Below, piece after piece: positions 7,112 through 15,864 of a stretch of DNA of 64,000 nt. The position numbers and the translations under genes are program-made. The notes under the pieces were generated by a model. The model did not search any database and had not been told where the DNA came from. It saw only the letters and a program-made list of their open reading frames with translations. The stretch is from positions 8,325 through 72,324 of the forward strand of contig DAIQOA010000002.1 in NCBI GenBank assembly GCA_036788095.1, written 5' to 3'. This stretch comes from Anaerohabitans sp036788095 (GTDB taxonomy: Bacteria > Zhuqueibacterota > Zhuqueibacteria > Residuimicrobiales > Residuimicrobiaceae). How positions within the stretch are numbered: position 1 is the first letter of the stretch; the number at the start of each line of letters is the position of its first letter.

Positions 7112-9043
7112 TCAGGCGGATGCGCGGGGACGGCTGTCCAGCACCTGACGAACCTTTTTGGCGATCTCTTCAATGGTGAACGGCTTGCCGATGAAAAACG
7201 CACTGGTCACATCCACGCCGTGCTGGCTGAAAATAATCCCATCCGGATAGGCGGAGGTATACAGCACTCTGATGCCCTTGCGGCGTTTCACGACCTGTTT
7301 GGCCAATTCCGCGCCGCTGAGCAACGGCATGATCACGTCGGTGATCAGCAGGTGGATCGGCTCCGGCGTGGCTTCGAGCAACGCCAGGGCCTCGATGCCG
7401 TTCTGCGCGCACAGCACTTTGTATCCCTGTTTTTCCAGCGTGCGCATACCGCTGATGCGCACATCCGGTTCATCCTCCACCAGCAAGATCGTCTCGCTGC
7501 CGCGCGGCAGGGTGTCGTAATAGATCGCATTCCCTGGCTCTGATACAGCTTCGTCGACCTGCGGCAGGTAGAGGCGGAACAGCGTGCCCTTGCCCTTCTG
7601 GCTGACGCATTCGATATAACCGCCGTTTTGCTGCACGATACCGAACACGATGGACAGCCCCAGGCCGGTGCCGCTCTCCTTGGTAGTAAAAAAGGGTTCA
7701 AAGATATGAGAACAGGTCTCCTGATCCATACCCTGTCCGGTGTCCTGCACCGAGAGCATCAGGTAGCGGCCGGGATGCGCGCCCACGTGTCTCAGGCAAT
7801 ACGCCTCATCCAGCACCGTCGGCCGGGTGGACAGGATCAGATCGCCGCCGGAGGGCATGGCGTCGCCGGCGTTCATGACCAGATTGATCACCATCTGCCC
7901 CAGCTCGCCTGGATCGATGCGAATGTTGCCGATGCTGTCGTGAATGTCCGCGGTCAAGCTGACGTTTTCGCGCACCAGCCGTCGCAGCCATTTGATCATG
8001 TCCAAAAGAGCGGCGTTCAGATCCAGCACCTTGAGTTCGAACTGCTGTTTGCGGCTAAAGGCGAGCAGTTGACTGGTCAGCGCCGCCGCGCGTTTGCTGG
8101 TGCGCATGATCTGATCCGCATAGTCCTGCAGCGTTTTGTCTCCTTTTGCATCCATGGCGATGAACTCGGCGCTGTTCTGGATGACCATGAGCATATTGTT
8201 GAATTCATGCGCCATGCCGCCGGCCAACCGGCCCAGGGCCTCCATCTTTTTGCCGTGCTGCACCTGCCGTTGCATGCGTTGAAGCTCTTCATCCGCTTTT
8301 TTACGCCGGGTGATGTCCCGGGAGAACAGGAGAATATAATCCTCTCCGTCCGAATGAAACAGATTGGCGGTAATCTCTACCGCCATTAATCCACCCTGCT
8401 TTTGGCGATGAACGCTCTCAAACGCCACTGCGGGTTTGCTGCGCAGCTGCGTCAGCAGCGTGGTCCAGGCCCGGGGCGTTAGATTGACGTCCAGATCAGA
8501 GATGGCCAGCTGATAGAGTTCTGCCGGGGCATAGCCGGTGGTGAGCGCGCCCGACTCGTTTACCAGCAGAAACCGGCCTGCTTCATTCAGCCAGTAGATG
8601 CCGATGGCCGCACGCTCATAGGCGAACTGGGTGAACCGCATGCCGCGCTCCAGGTTCTTGCGGCGGCGCTGCTCCGCCGCCTTTTCCAGGGCTTCGGCCA
8701 CCGCACGGTTGAGCTGCGGCAGTTGGTCCATCGGCAGATAGTCTGCTGCGCCGTTTTTCAGCGCCTCCACCGCCCGGGTTTCATCGCCCTCGTCGGTCAC
8801 GATGATGAGAGGGATGGCGAGCTCTTTATCATTGAGGATGCGTAGGACATCGAGGCAGCTTCCGCCCGGAAGCGTCCAGGCAGAGAGGATGAGGTCGGGC
8901 TTTTCGCCCAGTGCGGGGGCAATGGCTTTGGCGGCGGTGACGGTGCGGATGTCCGGCTGTGGTTTCTGTTTCATCAAGGTACGAATGATCTGATCCGCCC
9001 GCTGCGGATCCTGCTCGAGCACCAACAGCTTGTGTCCGCCCAT
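7112..9043 (-). CDS. Hybrid sensor histidine kinase: pseudo-receiver, PAS, HisKA, HATPase, receiver
   Basis: This is a soluble 643-residue hybrid kinase with no membrane segment. Residues 1-120 have a receiver fold, but the phospho-acceptor Asp is replaced by Ala55 (LILSAWTLPG) and the conserved Lys by Met105 (DYLPMDQ), so it should not be phosphorylated. A PAS domain covers about 137-248, followed by HisKA with H279 in GGMAHEFNN. The HATPase domain has Asn387/Asn391, DTGQGMD and GTGLGLSIV boxes. A second receiver (520-635) has intact D569 and K620. Phosphate would move from H279 to D569 and on to an unknown partner. ATG 9043 has AAGGTGG six bases upstream. The gene is transcribed away from the GH172 gene; no output regulator is adjacent. 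Confidence 0.93.
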   Translation of the reverse strand: MGGHKLLVLEQDPQRADQIIRTLMKQKPQPDIRTVTAAKAIAPALGEKPDLILSAWTLPGGSCLDVLRILNDKELAIPLIIVTDEGDETRAVEALKNGAADYLPMDQLPQLNRAVAEALEKAAEQRRRKNLERGMRFTQFAYERAAIGIYWLNEAGRFLLVNESGALTTGYAPAELYQLAISDLDVNLTPRAWTTLLTQLRSKPAVAFESVHRQKQGGLMAVEITANLFHSDGEDYILLFSRDITRRKKADEELQRMQRQVQHGKKMEALGRLAGGMAHEFNNMLMVIQNSAEFIAMDAKGDKTLQDYADQIMRTSKRAAALTSQLLAFSRKQQFELKVLDLNAALLDMIKWLRRLVRENVSLTADIHDSIGNIRIDPGELGQMVINLVMNAGDAMPSGGDLILSTRPTVLDEAYCLRHVGAHPGRYLMLSVQDTGQGMDQETCSHIFEPFFTTKESGTGLGLSIVFGIVQQNGGYIECVSQKGKGTLFRLYLPQVDEAVSEPGNAIYYDTLPRGSETILLVEDEPDVRISGMRTLEKQGYKVLCAQNGIEALALLEATPEPIHLLITDVIMPLLSGAELAKQVVKRRKGIRVLYTSAYPDGIIFSQHGVDVTSAFFIGKPFTIEEIAKKVRQVLDSRPRASA

Positions 9044-9268
9044 ACGCCGCCACCTTTTCGTTGAAAAGAAAATTGAGTAATCCGCTTAACGTCCTGATAT
9101 AAAATACGACTTTTTCACGTTTCGCCAAACATTTTTTCCGGCATTTTTCTTTTGATTTTTCCAATTTTTTTTGCATGTTAGTGAGCCGTCGCCTTTCCAG
9201 GACCGGCGCAGCCGGACAGCCCCATCCCGCCGGGCTGCAGGCCGTCACCCTCATTGGGAGGTATGATT

Positions 9269-10420
9269 ATGAAACAAAAAAAGCTTTGGGGCCTTTTCTT
9301 CATTCTAGGAGGATTTTTGGCCATGGACGTACACGCACAAAAAAGCTTCAACGGGCTGAACATGAGCCTGGGCAATCTCTCACGCCTGTCGCACGCCAAA
9401 ACGCGATCCATCTCCGCAGAGAATTTTACCGGTGAAAAAGGCAAGGGGGGCCTGGCCACCGAGGGGACCGGCAGCCAGGCGGCGCGTGACCTGGGCCAGG
9501 GCTGGAAAGTGTCGCCCTGCGTGAGAGTTCAGCCCAAAGAGACCTTTACCATGGCGACCATCCAGGGACCCGGCGCCATTCAGCACATCTGGGTTACGCC
9601 GACGGGCAACTGGCGCTACTCTATCATCCGCTTTTACTGGGACGGCGAGGCCGAACCCTCTATCGAAGCGCCCATCGGCGATTTCTTCGCCTGCGGTTGG
9701 GGCCAGTACAGCCAGATCAACTCTCTGGCGATTTGCGTCAACCCCGGCAGCGCCTTTAATTGCTACTGGGAGATGCCGTTCCGCAAATCATGCCGGATCA
9801 CCTTTGAGAACCTGGACGACGAGGCCATGACTCTGTTCTACCAGGTCGATTATACGCTTACGGAGGTGCCGGAGGATGCGGCCTATCTGCATGCGCAGTT
9901 CCGCAGGGCCAATCCCCTGCCCTATAAAAGCGATTATGTGATCCTCGACGGCGTTAAAGGGTGGGGCCAATTTGTCGGCGTCTACATGGCCTGGGGCGTC
10001 AACAACAGCGGCTGGTGGGGCGAGGGTGAGATCAAATTTTTTATCGACGGCGATGGAAAATATCCCACCATCTGCGGCACCGGCACGGAGGACTATTTTT
10101 GCGGTTCCTACAATTTCGAGAACCGTGAGACCAAACAGTATCAGGTCTTTTCCACGCCCTATAGCGGCCTGTCGCAGGTGATCAAACCGGACGGCGTCTA
10201 CAACTCGCAGCAGCGGTTTGGACTGTATCGCTGGCACATCATGGATCCGATCCGGTTCGAAAAGGACCTTCGGGTAACGATTCAGGCGCTGGGCTGGCGC
10301 AGCGGCGGCCGCTATCTGCCGCTGCAGGACGATATCGCTTCCACCGCGTTCTGGTATCAGACCGAACCGCACACGCCGTTCGCCAAACTGCCGGACAAGG
10401 ACTATCTGGAAGTGCGCTGA
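9269..10420 (+). CDS. Secreted GH172 (DUF2961) family protein
   Basis: The protein has 383 residues with a signal peptide (MKQKKLWGLFFILGGFLAMD, cleavage probably after VHA). The rest matches the DUF2961 family, now glycoside hydrolase family 172, with GPGAIQHIWVT, RFYWDGE, PIGDFFACGWG and CGTGTEDYFCGSYNF as family hallmarks. Known GH172 enzymes act on fructofuranose or arabinofuranose linkages, so it probably trims an exogenous or cell-envelope furanoside in the periplasm or outside. Two ATGs three bases apart follow GGGAGG; the second, at 9269, has the better 7-base spacing. It lies between two signalling loci and is convergent with the NtrC-type regulator. There is no sorting tail, so secretion past the outer membrane is not implied. 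Confidence 0.88.
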   Translation: MKQKKLWGLFFILGGFLAMDVHAQKSFNGLNMSLGNLSRLSHAKTRSISAENFTGEKGKGGLATEGTGSQAARDLGQGWKVSPCVRVQPKETFTMATIQGPGAIQHIWVTPTGNWRYSIIRFYWDGEAEPSIEAPIGDFFACGWGQYSQINSLAICVNPGSAFNCYWEMPFRKSCRITFENLDDEAMTLFYQVDYTLTEVPEDAAYLHAQFRRANPLPYKSDYVILDGVKGWGQFVGVYMAWGVNNSGWWGEGEIKFFIDGDGKYPTICGTGTEDYFCGSYNFENRETKQYQVFSTPYSGLSQVIKPDGVYNSQQRFGLYRWHIMDPIRFEKDLRVTIQALGWRSGGRYLPLQDDIASTAFWYQTEPHTPFAKLPDKDYLEVR

Positions 10421-10431
10421 GGATCAACGGA

Positions 10432-11796
10432 TCAGGCCACGCGCGGCGGCGGAATGCCCAGTTTTTTCATCTTGCGATACAGGTTGGTGCGGTCGATGTT
10501 CATGGCGTCCGCCGCTTCGGTCACATTGCCGTTGTAAATCTGCAGCAACCGCTGAATGTAATCCCGTTCGAAATCGCACCGCGCCTGTTGGTAATTTTTG
10601 ATCTGGTCGGAGGACGTCAGCGGCGGCCGCTTGAGCACCGCCGCTACGTTCTCGGCCGTGATCAGACGCCCCTCGGTGAACAACGCCAGCCTTTCGATGA
10701 TGCTGCGCAATTGCCGAACATTGCCCGGCCATTCCTGTTCCATCAGCAGTTGCAGAGCGGCTGAGGAGAATCCCTCGATGTACCGGTTATACTGTTCGCA
10801 GAACTGGTGAAGAAAATGGCGCGCCAGTTCAGGCAGGTCCTCCATCCGCTCCGCGAGACGGGGCATCTCCAGCTCCACCACATTGATCCGGTAATACAGA
10901 TCTTCGCGAAAGGAACGGGCCGCCACCCGCTCCGTCAGATTTTTGTTCGTTGCCGCAATGACCCGCACGTCGATCAAAAAGCTGTCGGTCGAGCCCAGCG
11001 GCGTAATCACATGGTCCTGCAGGCAGCGCAGCAATTTGGCCTGTGCAGCGTGACTCAGGTCGGCGATTTCGTCCAGGAACAGCGATCCCCCGTCCGCCTG
11101 CCTGAAGCGGCCGATGAAATCCTGAGAGGCGCCGGTGAAAGCCCCTTTTTTATAACCGAACAGCTCGCTTTCGATCAACGGCTCCGGAATCGCGGCGCAG
11201 TTGACGCGCACATACGGTCCGTCCGCTCTGGCGCTGCGCAGATGAATCGCCATGGCTGCCAGTTCCTTGCCGGTGCCGGTTTCACCGGTAATCAGCACCG
11301 TGGTATCCGCGGCGCTGATCTGATCGAGACGCTGGTAGATTCGCTGCATCGCCTTGCCGGCGCCGACCATCCGGTAGCGGTTCATGATGTCCTCGGCCAT
11401 CCAACGATTGCGCTGCCGCAGCCGCTTTTTCTCAATAGCTCGTTCAATCACGGATAGAATGCGGTCGAACGAGGCCGGCTTTTCGATAAGGTCGTAGGCG
11501 CCCAGACGCGTGGCCTGCACCGCCCGCTCGATCGTCGCATGCCCGGTGATCACGATGAGGGGCACCTCCTTGGCGATCTTGGCCGCCTGCTTCAGCAGTT
11601 CGATCCCATCCATCCCCGGCATCGAAAGATCGATCAGCCCCACATCCACCGGCTGCTCAGCCAAAATCCGTACCGCTTCACTGCCGTCGCGGGCGCTGAG
11701 GGTGCGGAATCCCTCCTCGGTCAAATCAGAAGCCAATTGATCCACAAAGTGCTGATCGTCATCGACGATCAGCACCTGTACGGTCTCCCTGTTCAT
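10432..11796 (-). CDS. Sigma-54-dependent response regulator, NtrC family
   Basis: The 454 residues comprise a receiver (1-120, acceptor D56, K106), an AAA+ domain (about 140-380) with Walker A GETGTGKE at 171-178, the sigma-54 contact loop GAFTGA at 218-223 and Walker B SLFLDEI, and a Fis-type helix-turn-helix (about 423-446, NVTEAADAMNIDRTNLYRKM). It should activate RpoN promoters when phosphorylated. Its start overlaps the end of the FG-GAP sensor kinase gene by 38 bases in another frame, so the two are translationally coupled and almost certainly cognate. Targets are unknown. The amt-PII-glnN promoter in this window is one possible sigma-54 target but nothing shows a direct link. Confidence 0.95.
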   Translation of the reverse strand: MNRETVQVLIVDDDQHFVDQLASDLTEEGFRTLSARDGSEAVRILAEQPVDVGLIDLSMPGMDGIELLKQAAKIAKEVPLIVITGHATIERAVQATRLGAYDLIEKPASFDRILSVIERAIEKKRLRQRNRWMAEDIMNRYRMVGAGKAMQRIYQRLDQISAADTTVLITGETGTGKELAAMAIHLRSARADGPYVRVNCAAIPEPLIESELFGYKKGAFTGASQDFIGRFRQADGGSLFLDEIADLSHAAQAKLLRCLQDHVITPLGSTDSFLIDVRVIAATNKNLTERVAARSFREDLYYRINVVELEMPRLAERMEDLPELARHFLHQFCEQYNRYIEGFSSAALQLLMEQEWPGNVRQLRSIIERLALFTEGRLITAENVAAVLKRPPLTSSDQIKNYQQARCDFERDYIQRLLQIYNGNVTEAADAMNIDRTNLYRKMKKLGIPPPRVA

Positions 11797-14356
11797 CGGC
11801 GCTTGTCCTGTAAATAATCGGCAGGCGGATCAAAACCGTGGCGCCCTGATTCGGCGCACTGGTGATAGACACTTCGCCGCCATGGCTCTCCACAATCTGT
11901 TTGACGAAAATCAAACCCAGGCCGGATCCATCCCTCCGGGTGGTGAAACCCTGCTGAAAAAGTTGATCTTCATTTTCGCGCGCGATGCCGGCGCCGCTGT
12001 CGCGAACCTCTAGAACAGCCCAATTGAAGCCGCCCCAGGCTTGCAGTGGATTGCGTTCCAGTATGGTGCTCAACATGATCACCCCCTCGCCGTGCACGGC
12101 GTCCACTGCATTGTCGAGAATATTGTGCAGCGCCTCCTTGAACTGCTTGACGTCGATCCGCGTCGGCATCTCCGCACGCTCGAAAGCGGTCTGCACTTCC
12201 ACGCCCTCCGGCAGCCGGGATAAATACTCATTCAGCCCCTCTTGCACCACTGAGGTGAAATCTACCTCGACGAAAAGCGACTCTTCCAGCTTGGCGAACT
12301 TGATGAACGAATTGATCACGTCCTTGACCCGTTCGATTTCCTGGATCGCCTGCTGGCTGATCAAATCAAAGGATTCGCTTAAATGTGGCGATTGTTTGCG
12401 GTAGTTGCGCTGCAGCCGCTGCACGGCCAGCAGGACCGTTGCGAGAGGCGTCTTTATTTTATGGGCCATGCGTTGCGCTATCGCCGCCCAGATCTTGATC
12501 CGTTCGGTTTGGTTGGATTCCGACAGGTCGATCAGGAGAATGCGCGAATGGTTATGCGTTGTACGGACGATTTCCACCGCCACGGTCCGCCAGTTCATCG
12601 CCGGACCGATATTAATCTCCTTTTGCAGCTGCCGTTCATTGCGGCTGGTGAAAATCCGCCAGACATCCAACAGCGCTCCGAACTGGGCGTTGTCCAGGAT
12701 CTCCGGCAGCGTCCGGCCGATAATGTTCGATTTCACCAGATCGGTAATCCGCAGGAAATGGCTATTACAGTCGCGCAGCACTACCTGCGGATCGAGCAAG
12801 GCGATGCCCAACCGCTTCGAGTCGGACATCAACGCCAGCCCATAGTCCGGAGTGCTCAGGACGAATTTCCACAGCAGAAAAGCCGGCAGTGAAAGCGCGG
12901 CGAGGCACAGCAGACCAAATACTGCCCATGGAATTTTCAGACGATGGCCCGCCCAGGCAGCTTGAATGCCGGAGGTGGGGAATAGCGCCGGCAAGGACAC
13001 TCGCAACAACCACAGACGCTGGTCCATCAACAGGCAATAGCTGCGCACCTCACGCTCTTTGTCCGAAACCAGCGCCATTTTAACAAAGCGAGGGATTCTA
13101 GAATCCGGAAGCATGATCCGGCCTAATGGGCGCAGGCCGGCGTCGGTGATGGTCAGTTGATTGGGATATTGGCTGGTGATGAATAATTCAGGACTGCCAT
13201 CGCCATCCAGATCATCGCTGAAAACCAGATGAGGCTTTTCGCCGAAGGGGACTCTCTTGTCCGCTGCCAGCCTGCCGGTAGACGGCTGAAAACGAAATCG
13301 AGCCATCAGCCGTTCGGCGGTGGAGACATAAAGATTGGGCTGCCGTTTCGTGGACGAAGGCAGGACAGTGACGCTGCGAAAGTCCTCTCCCAGCTCATCG
13401 GCAAAGAACTCTTGTTGCAGCGTCAGAGTGCGGCCGTCCACGACGCCCAATCGGGAGCGGCCGGTATTGGTCTTGCGCAGGGAATAGCTGGCATAAACCA
13501 CATCCAGGACCTGATCGCCGGTGATGTCGAACACATCAAACACCACATAGCTGGACTCGCCGTCAAAGGCCCTGGAATAACGCAAATCGCCGTGGTGATC
13601 CAGCACCGCCAGGTAGCTGCTGTCCCGGCTGAACGGAGCGAAAAAGGGCCCGTCGGAAGCCCCGCTCAGAGTACACACCAATTCAGAAAAGCCGTCGCCC
13701 TCCAGGTCGACCGCTCTGGTCTGGTTCACCATGGGGGCAACCGAAACTTCGCGGATCAGGGTCCGGTCCTGCAAATCATACCAGAGCAGAGCGCGCGGCG
13801 TCACATCGGCGCCGGTGTTGAGAGAGAGGAACAACTCGAGCCGGCTGTCGTTGTTGAAATCGACGATCTGCGCATCATAGACCTGTACGTTCGCCAGACC
13901 GTCTCGATTCCAATCACAGTTGCGTGGGGCTCGCAGGGAATCCATGGATTGAAAGGTGTAATCGAAAAGATAGATGCACCCGTGATCAAGGCTCGTTCGA
14001 TAAAGCAGCCAATGGTAGCGCGGATGGCCGGTCAGGGCATACAGGTATTCCGACATCCCCTGCGCCGCTAGCGGCTGCCCCGGAAAAGAGTACGCACCGC
14101 CGGCCAGCTCGCGAATGACCAGAAAGAGCGGATGGTCTGTATCCCGGCGCAGGCAGGCGACCTCGTCGAAACCATCGCGATTGAAATCTCGCACCGCGAA
14201 ATCATAAATGATTTGCGCTGGCTCAGAGATGGGCAGTAGATTTCCCACCGCGGCGCCCTGGGGTGACACCGTAGTGTCCCCGGGAAACCGGTCTCCTCCC
14301 TGCGCCGAAACGGAACAGAGGCAGAGGAAGACGGTCAGGAGGGATGTTTTCTTCAT
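11759..14356 (-). CDS. Sensor histidine kinase with extracytoplasmic FG-GAP beta-propeller
   Basis: This is a membrane kinase of 865 residues. After a signal sequence (1-19) comes a roughly 450-residue exported region with at least five calcium-type FG-GAP motifs: DFNRDGFDE (57), DFNNDSRLE (166), DLEGDGFSE (217), DITGDQVLD (277) and DLDGDGSPE (382), predicting a beta-propeller. One transmembrane helix (about 474-500) leads to a PAS domain (505-615), a HisKA helix with H632 in MAHKIKTPLA, and an HATPase domain (735-846) with N746/N749, DSGAGI and GSGLGL. FG-GAP propellers usually bind ligands or partners, so this looks like a surface- or glycan-sensing input. ATG 14356 follows AGGTG. The downstream regulator gene overlaps it. 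Confidence 0.92.
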   Translation of the reverse strand: MKKTSLLTVFLCLCSVSAQGGDRFPGDTTVSPQGAAVGNLLPISEPAQIIYDFAVRDFNRDGFDEVACLRRDTDHPLFLVIRELAGGAYSFPGQPLAAQGMSEYLYALTGHPRYHWLLYRTSLDHGCIYLFDYTFQSMDSLRAPRNCDWNRDGLANVQVYDAQIVDFNNDSRLELFLSLNTGADVTPRALLWYDLQDRTLIREVSVAPMVNQTRAVDLEGDGFSELVCTLSGASDGPFFAPFSRDSSYLAVLDHHGDLRYSRAFDGESSYVVFDVFDITGDQVLDVVYASYSLRKTNTGRSRLGVVDGRTLTLQQEFFADELGEDFRSVTVLPSSTKRQPNLYVSTAERLMARFRFQPSTGRLAADKRVPFGEKPHLVFSDDLDGDGSPELFITSQYPNQLTITDAGLRPLGRIMLPDSRIPRFVKMALVSDKEREVRSYCLLMDQRLWLLRVSLPALFPTSGIQAAWAGHRLKIPWAVFGLLCLAALSLPAFLLWKFVLSTPDYGLALMSDSKRLGIALLDPQVVLRDCNSHFLRITDLVKSNIIGRTLPEILDNAQFGALLDVWRIFTSRNERQLQKEINIGPAMNWRTVAVEIVRTTHNHSRILLIDLSESNQTERIKIWAAIAQRMAHKIKTPLATVLLAVQRLQRNYRKQSPHLSESFDLISQQAIQEIERVKDVINSFIKFAKLEESLFVEVDFTSVVQEGLNEYLSRLPEGVEVQTAFERAEMPTRIDVKQFKEALHNILDNAVDAVHGEGVIMLSTILERNPLQAWGGFNWAVLEVRDSGAGIARENEDQLFQQGFTTRRDGSGLGLIFVKQIVESHGGEVSITSAPNQGATVLIRLPIIYRTSADEQGDRTGADRR

Positions 14357-14445
14357 TGCACCTAGCCAGACTTTAGGAAGGGGCGATCCGAACGATTAGC
14401 GGCGACCCTGATTAATGTCCGCTGCAACCTGGTTATTAACCGCAC

Positions 14446-14473
14446 ATCATAAACCCAAAAGGAAAAACACCAA
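14446..14473 (-). promoter_or_regulatory. Candidate promoter for the FG-GAP kinase/NtrC operon
   Basis: On the minus strand TTGGTG and TATGAT are separated by 16 bases, about 90 bases before the kinase ATG at 14356. The match is fair, and the setting in a purine-rich, AT-rich stretch is suitable. It was found by eye only. Confidence 0.35.
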
Positions 14474-14905
14474 AGATGGAAAGAAACAAAATAAGGAAAA
14501 GAAAATTCTAGAGGGGGCGCGCAGAGACCGCACTCGGTCCTGCCGTGGGGAAATTGTGGGCGCATACATTTCATCGGGAGAATCGGATTTTACCTGCTGT
14601 TTGCGAGTTCTTTCGTCTTCCCTCAGCCATCCTAGGCGGCAGGCGCCGGCAACGCCGCGCCGGGATCTAGGTGCTTGCTTGGCCACACATTCGCCGATGC
14701 CGGTCTTGGATTGCTCTCCACAAAGTGGGTGTTTTATCAGCAAGCCGGTTGGAAAACATACCGCCCTGCCCGGTCTATTCTACCAGCGCACCGCGATGGT
14801 GTGCGTGGCGCTTTGCAGCGTGTTGATAAAAACCGTTGAGGGCAACATCTTCTCACTGTGGAGCGGGGGGTTCAACAGCCGGTGTTAAAATCTTCACGAT
14901 CAGGC
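14474..14905. other. Intergenic region without a recognisable gene
   Basis: The gap between the divergent-facing kinase gene and the end of lspA contains an A-rich purine tract (about 14455-14516) and then 390 bases of ordinary composition. Open frames exist on both strands (for example minus 14447-14743), but their translations have low-complexity ends, no ribosome site and no family I know. I see no tRNA, tmRNA, RNase P or SRP RNA signature. A short minus-strand frame ending at about 14780 (ending NTLQSATHTIAVRW) could be the remnant of a secreted protein's C-terminus. Confidence 0.4.
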
Positions 14906-15457
14906 TCACCGCACCATCTCGCCGTCCGCCGCCGGCGCCTGCACCGGTTCCTTTTCGAAAAGGATAAATCCCAGCAGCAGGAACATGCCGATGGTCACGG
15001 CGATGTCGGCGACGTTGAACACCGGCCAGCGATCCAGTTCATACCCCGGGAATTTAAGGAACAGCAAGTTAAAAGCTGGAATATGGATATCGAAGAACTC
15101 GAAATCAAGAAAATCAACCACCTTGCCGGAGAGCAGGCGGTCCAGCAGATTGCCCAAAGCGCCGCCGAGCACCAGCGCCAGCGCCAGGCGCGCCAGGCGC
15201 TGCGTCTGCGGCAATTGCAGCAGGTAATAGGTAATGGCGATTCCGGCCAGCAGGGCAAAAACGGTAAAGAACACATTGTTGCCCAACTGTAGCCCGAAAG
15301 CCATGCCCGGATTTTCCACATAGGTGATGCGAAAAAAATTGCCGATGACTTTGAGCGACGCGTACAACTCCATGTTGGAGCGAATGATCGCCTTGGTGAT
15401 CTGATCCAGAACAAAAATCGCCAGGGAGAGGCCAAAGATCCGATAGTTCGCCCTCAT
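14906..15457 (-). CDS. lspA: Lipoprotein signal peptidase (signal peptidase II)
   Basis: LspA (183 residues) cleaves the signal peptide of diacylglyceryl-modified prolipoproteins in the inner membrane. Four hydrophobic helices are visible, and the two catalytic aspartates appear as D106 in GNLLDRLLSGKVVDF and D151 in FNVADIAV, with the conserved VENPGMAFG segment near residue 47. The ATG overlaps the traR/dksA stop by four bases (ATGA), so translation is coupled. The order ileS-traR/dksA-lspA is the same as in the Bacillus ileS-ylyA-lspA region. The tail after residue 168 is a polar extension. Confidence 0.96.
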   Translation of the reverse strand: MRANYRIFGLSLAIFVLDQITKAIIRSNMELYASLKVIGNFFRITYVENPGMAFGLQLGNNVFFTVFALLAGIAITYYLLQLPQTQRLARLALALVLGGALGNLLDRLLSGKVVDFLDFEFFDIHIPAFNLLFLKFPGYELDRWPVFNVADIAVTIGMFLLLGFILFEKEPVQAPAADGEMVR

Positions 15458-15834
15458 TTATTTTTCTGTCTCTCCTCTTTGGATTTGCACTCGATGCACA
15501 GCCGGGCGTGGGGCACTGCTTCCAGCCGTTCCGCGTTGATCTCCTTGCCGCACCCCACACACAGTCCGTATTCGCCGCGTTCGATGCGCTCCAGCGCGAG
15601 ATTCAGATGATAGAGCAGGTTGCCTTCCCGGGAGGCGAAAAAGTACTGCTGCTCGCGGTCCATCGTGTCCGTGCCCTGATCGGCCATGTGAAAAGCGTAC
15701 GAGGAGTGGTCTCCCGAGGTATCCTTCATGGAGGTGTTCAGTCCCGAGCTTTTCAGGCGATCCAGCTCCTGCAGCAGCGCGGCACGTTTATCCATGATGA
15801 TTTTTTTATAATGGTTCAATTGCTCTTTGGTCAT
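15454..15834 (-). CDS. TraR/DksA-family zinc-finger protein
   Basis: This 126-residue protein has an N-terminal coiled-coil hairpin (about 1-85) and a four-cysteine C4 zinc finger: C92 and C95 in LCVGCGKEI, C113 and C116 in LCIECKSKE. The DksA/TraR group binds the RNA polymerase secondary channel, and in Bacillus the similar YlyA sits in the same place between ileS and lspA. The acidic pair at the coiled-coil tip typical of true DksA is not obvious, so a full stringent-response role is not assured. lspA overlaps its end by four bases, and ileS ends upstream after a 30-base gap. Confidence 0.9.
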   Translation of the reverse strand: MTKEQLNHYKKIIMDKRAALLQELDRLKSSGLNTSMKDTSGDHSSYAFHMADQGTDTMDREQQYFFASREGNLLYHLNLALERIERGEYGLCVGCGKEINAERLEAVPHARLCIECKSKEERQKNK

Positions 15835-15864
15835 TCGATCCTCCTGACACTACGTACAAGCCGA

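Noticed and set aside
14415..14888. Plus-strand open frame (and an opposing minus frame) in the gap before lspA
   Set aside because: No ribosome site, biased composition and no recognisable domain. The region was left as unassigned intergenic.
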